Both the position numbers and the translations under genes were made by a program. From an uncultured Gammaproteobacteria bacterium (GTDB lineage Bacteria > Pseudomonadota > Gammaproteobacteria > Coxiellales > Coxiellaceae), in contig CAIQCE010000299.1 in NCBI GenBank assembly GCA_903870185.1, positions 1-8,248 on the forward strand: a DNA stretch of 8,248 nucleotides, read 5' to 3'. The notes below the pieces were generated by a model. It made no database searches and was not told the DNA's origin. It saw nothing but the letters and a program-made list of their open reading frames with translations. Shown one piece after another: positions 6,570-8,248 of the stretch. Every line of letters starts with the position of its first letter. The first letter of the stretch is position 1.

Positions 6570-8248
6570 ATGAATTTTCAGGATGAAAATATACGAGTTT
6601 TAATTCAGTTTACTTCCGATATCTCAATCGGATTAGATCTTGATTACAATATCATCGAATTTAACAGTACAGCTCAAACTTTTTACAGATGGGACCCAAA
6701 AGACATTATTGGAAAAAATTATGTTAAATTATGCCAAAAACATAAATTTAACTGCCCTCTTCCGCTTGATACTCAAAATATTCTCGATGGGAACCCCTAT
6801 GCGGCTGAACAACTGTTAGCGAACGGATCCTCACATTATCTATCATGGAATATTATCAGGCTTATTGGGTATTCTTCCAAGCCCAATGGCTATTTATTGC
6901 TGGCAAGCCCTACTTTGATTGCAAGAACGGCTGATACAAATTCAAGAGCCTTGCAGTCTACTTTCCCCAACCTCCTCAATGATCATTCTCAGGTCCTTTC
7001 TGTTAACAACGTAATGGCAAATCTGCCAGAACATATTTATTGGAAAGATAAAAAAGGAGCGTATGTGGGCTGTAATGACTCCTTAGCACAAAGTCTTGGA
7101 TTTAAAGTTTCTCAAGAATTGATCGGACATACTACATTTGAAATTGGTGTAAAACTTCATTGGAAACCCGAAATTTTAGCGGTTATCTTAGCTACTGATC
7201 AAAAAGTCATGAATACAGGTGAAGAAATCACGATCGAAGAAGAGATGATTTGGGCAGATGGTTCACATCGAATTATGTTATCAAAGAAAGTGCCATTAAA
7301 AGATAATAAGGGAACTATCATTGGCCTATTGGGTATTTCAACCGATATTACACAGCAAAAAAAAATAGAAGAAGAACTGAGGCAGGCCAAACTAAAAGCT
7401 GAATCTCAAGAAAAATTAGCAGAATTTTATCTAAACAGTATTATTGCTAACTTGCCAGATCACGTGTACTGGGAAACTAAAGAAGGGATTCTATTGGGTT
7501 GTAATGACAAACAAGCCAAGAGCTTTGGGTTTGAGAATGCACATGAAGTCGTTGGTAAATCATTACATTACTTATTGATAGATAAGCTTGGAGCTGATGA
7601 AGAGCTTTATGAGAAAGTTCGTGTTAATGACTTGCGGGTTATGGAAACTGGGATTGCTGAAAATTTCGAAGAAGATGTGACCTTTAATGATGGAAAAGTT
7701 CGCCGTTTTCTATCTCGTAAAGCACCCTTGAAAGACGACAAGGGGATGACTACCGGAATATTGGGTATTTCAATTGATATTACTGAGCGAAAAGAAATGG
7801 AAGATCAACTTCGACTTGCAAAAGAAGATGCGGATGCAGCCAACCAGGCTAAATCAAATTTTATTGCTTCAATGAGTCATGACCTCAAGACTCCTCTCGT
7901 TGCTATTTTGGGGATTGGTGAAATATTGCAATCTGAATTGTATGAGACAAATCATTTAGAACTATTAACAGATCTTGAAAGAGCGAGCAATACTATTTTA
8001 AGTTTAGTTAAAGATATTCTAGGGCTTTCTAAATTAGAATCAGGTAAAGTAGAATTTACCTCAGAGCCATTCGATTTATTAGAATTAATAGAGGGTGTTG
8101 CATCTACGGTTGCCTATGAAGCTTTGCAAAAAGGAATCAGCTTGATGGTTTACTACCCAAATAATTTACCGAGAAAATTGATTAGTGACCCAACTGCTGT
8201 TCGAAGAATAATTATTAATATATTAGGCAATGCAATTAAATTCACTGA
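6570..8248 (+). CDS. Multi-PAS sensor histidine kinase (3' end outside window)
   Basis: Open from ATG at 6570 to the right edge, 559 codons seen. Order: a divergent N-terminal PAS (about residues 10-120, core IGLDLDYNIIEFN), PAS 2 (148-265), a coiled linker rich in Glu/Lys, PAS 3 (290-405), a second coiled linker, the dimerisation and phosphoacceptor domain with SHDLKTPL (His437), then the beginning of the ATPase domain with N-box LGNAIKFT (Asn554). Family role: autophosphorylation on the histidine in response to a ligand or redox cue sensed by PAS, then transfer to a response regulator. No transmembrane segment or signal peptide appears, so it should sense a cytosolic cue. PAS 2 and PAS 3 share ANLP-H-YW, GCND, GF and LLGIS/ILGIS-DIT motifs and look like a duplication. 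The ATPase G-boxes and any receiver domain lie beyond the edge. An in-frame TAA at 6558-6560 leaves ATG 6570 as the only ordinary start. Partner unknown. Confidence 0.93.
   Translation, partial: MNFQDENIRVLIQFTSDISIGLDLDYNIIEFNSTAQTFYRWDPKDIIGKNYVKLCQKHKFNCPLPLDTQNILDGNPYAAEQLLANGSSHYLSWNIIRLIGYSSKPNGYLLLASPTLIARTADTNSRALQSTFPNLLNDHSQVLSVNNVMANLPEHIYWKDKKGAYVGCNDSLAQSLGFKVSQELIGHTTFEIGVKLHWKPEILAVILATDQKVMNTGEEITIEEEMIWADGSHRIMLSKKVPLKDNKGTIIGLLGISTDITQQKKIEEELRQAKLKAESQEKLAEFYLNSIIANLPDHVYWETKEGILLGCNDKQAKSFGFENAHEVVGKSLHYLLIDKLGADEELYEKVRVNDLRVMETGIAENFEEDVTFNDGKVRRFLSRKAPLKDDKGMTTGILGISIDITERKEMEDQLRLAKEDADAANQAKSNFIASMSHDLKTPLVAILGIGEILQSELYETNHLELLTDLERASNTILSLVKDILGLSKLESGKVEFTSEPFDLLELIEGVASTVAYEALQKGISLMVYYPNNLPRKLISDPTAVRRIIINILGNAIKFT

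Noticed and set aside
7199..7390. Open frame of 63 codons on the minus strand
   Set aside because: It is antisense to a conserved PAS domain of the kinase; the residue pattern is a shadow of that frame.
1..8248. CRISPR array, tRNA, rRNA or insertion sequence
   Set aside because: No regularly spaced repeats, cloverleaf or transposase motifs were seen on either strand.

Overview
The window is AT-rich throughout and carries three large genes, two of them cut by the window edges. It looks like a chromosomal accessory locus of a low-GC gammaproteobacterium. A Legionella-like host is my best guess, from the base composition and the paired 'NLP(E/D)H(I/V)YW ... GCND' PAS domains of the sensor kinase. 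This is inference; no taxonomic marker gene is present.

Minus strand, 4767 down to 1: the N-terminal 1,589 residues of a nonribosomal peptide synthetase (NRPS), open at the left edge. Its order is formyltransferase (catalytic and C-terminal subdomains), the C-terminal lobe only of a condensation domain, adenylation, peptidyl carrier, and a complete-looking condensation domain at the edge. All core motifs are intact and I found no frameshift or stop. The protein reads as an initiation module: it loads one amino acid, probably N-formylates it, and hands it to the next module outside the window.

4768-5186: a divergent intergenic region. It has a good sigma70-type promoter for each side, an inverted repeat inside the NRPS promoter spacer, a second palindrome in the NRPS leader, and three same-strand copies of TTTATGNATGR.

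Plus strand, 5187-6482: a complete alpha/beta-hydrolase-fold protein of 431 residues with a Ser-Asp-His triad. The nucleophile elbow is altered (GASLPG), and an insertion of about 105 residues lies between the catalytic histidine and the final helix.

Plus strand, 6570 to the right edge: the first 559 residues of a soluble multi-PAS sensor histidine kinase with three PAS domains (the second and third look like a tandem duplication), an H-box and the start of the ATPase domain.

The NRPS and hydrolase share a control region but diverge, and the kinase has its own candidate -10. A functional link among the three is possible but not shown. The most distinctive item is the formyl-initiating NRPS with a retained half condensation domain.
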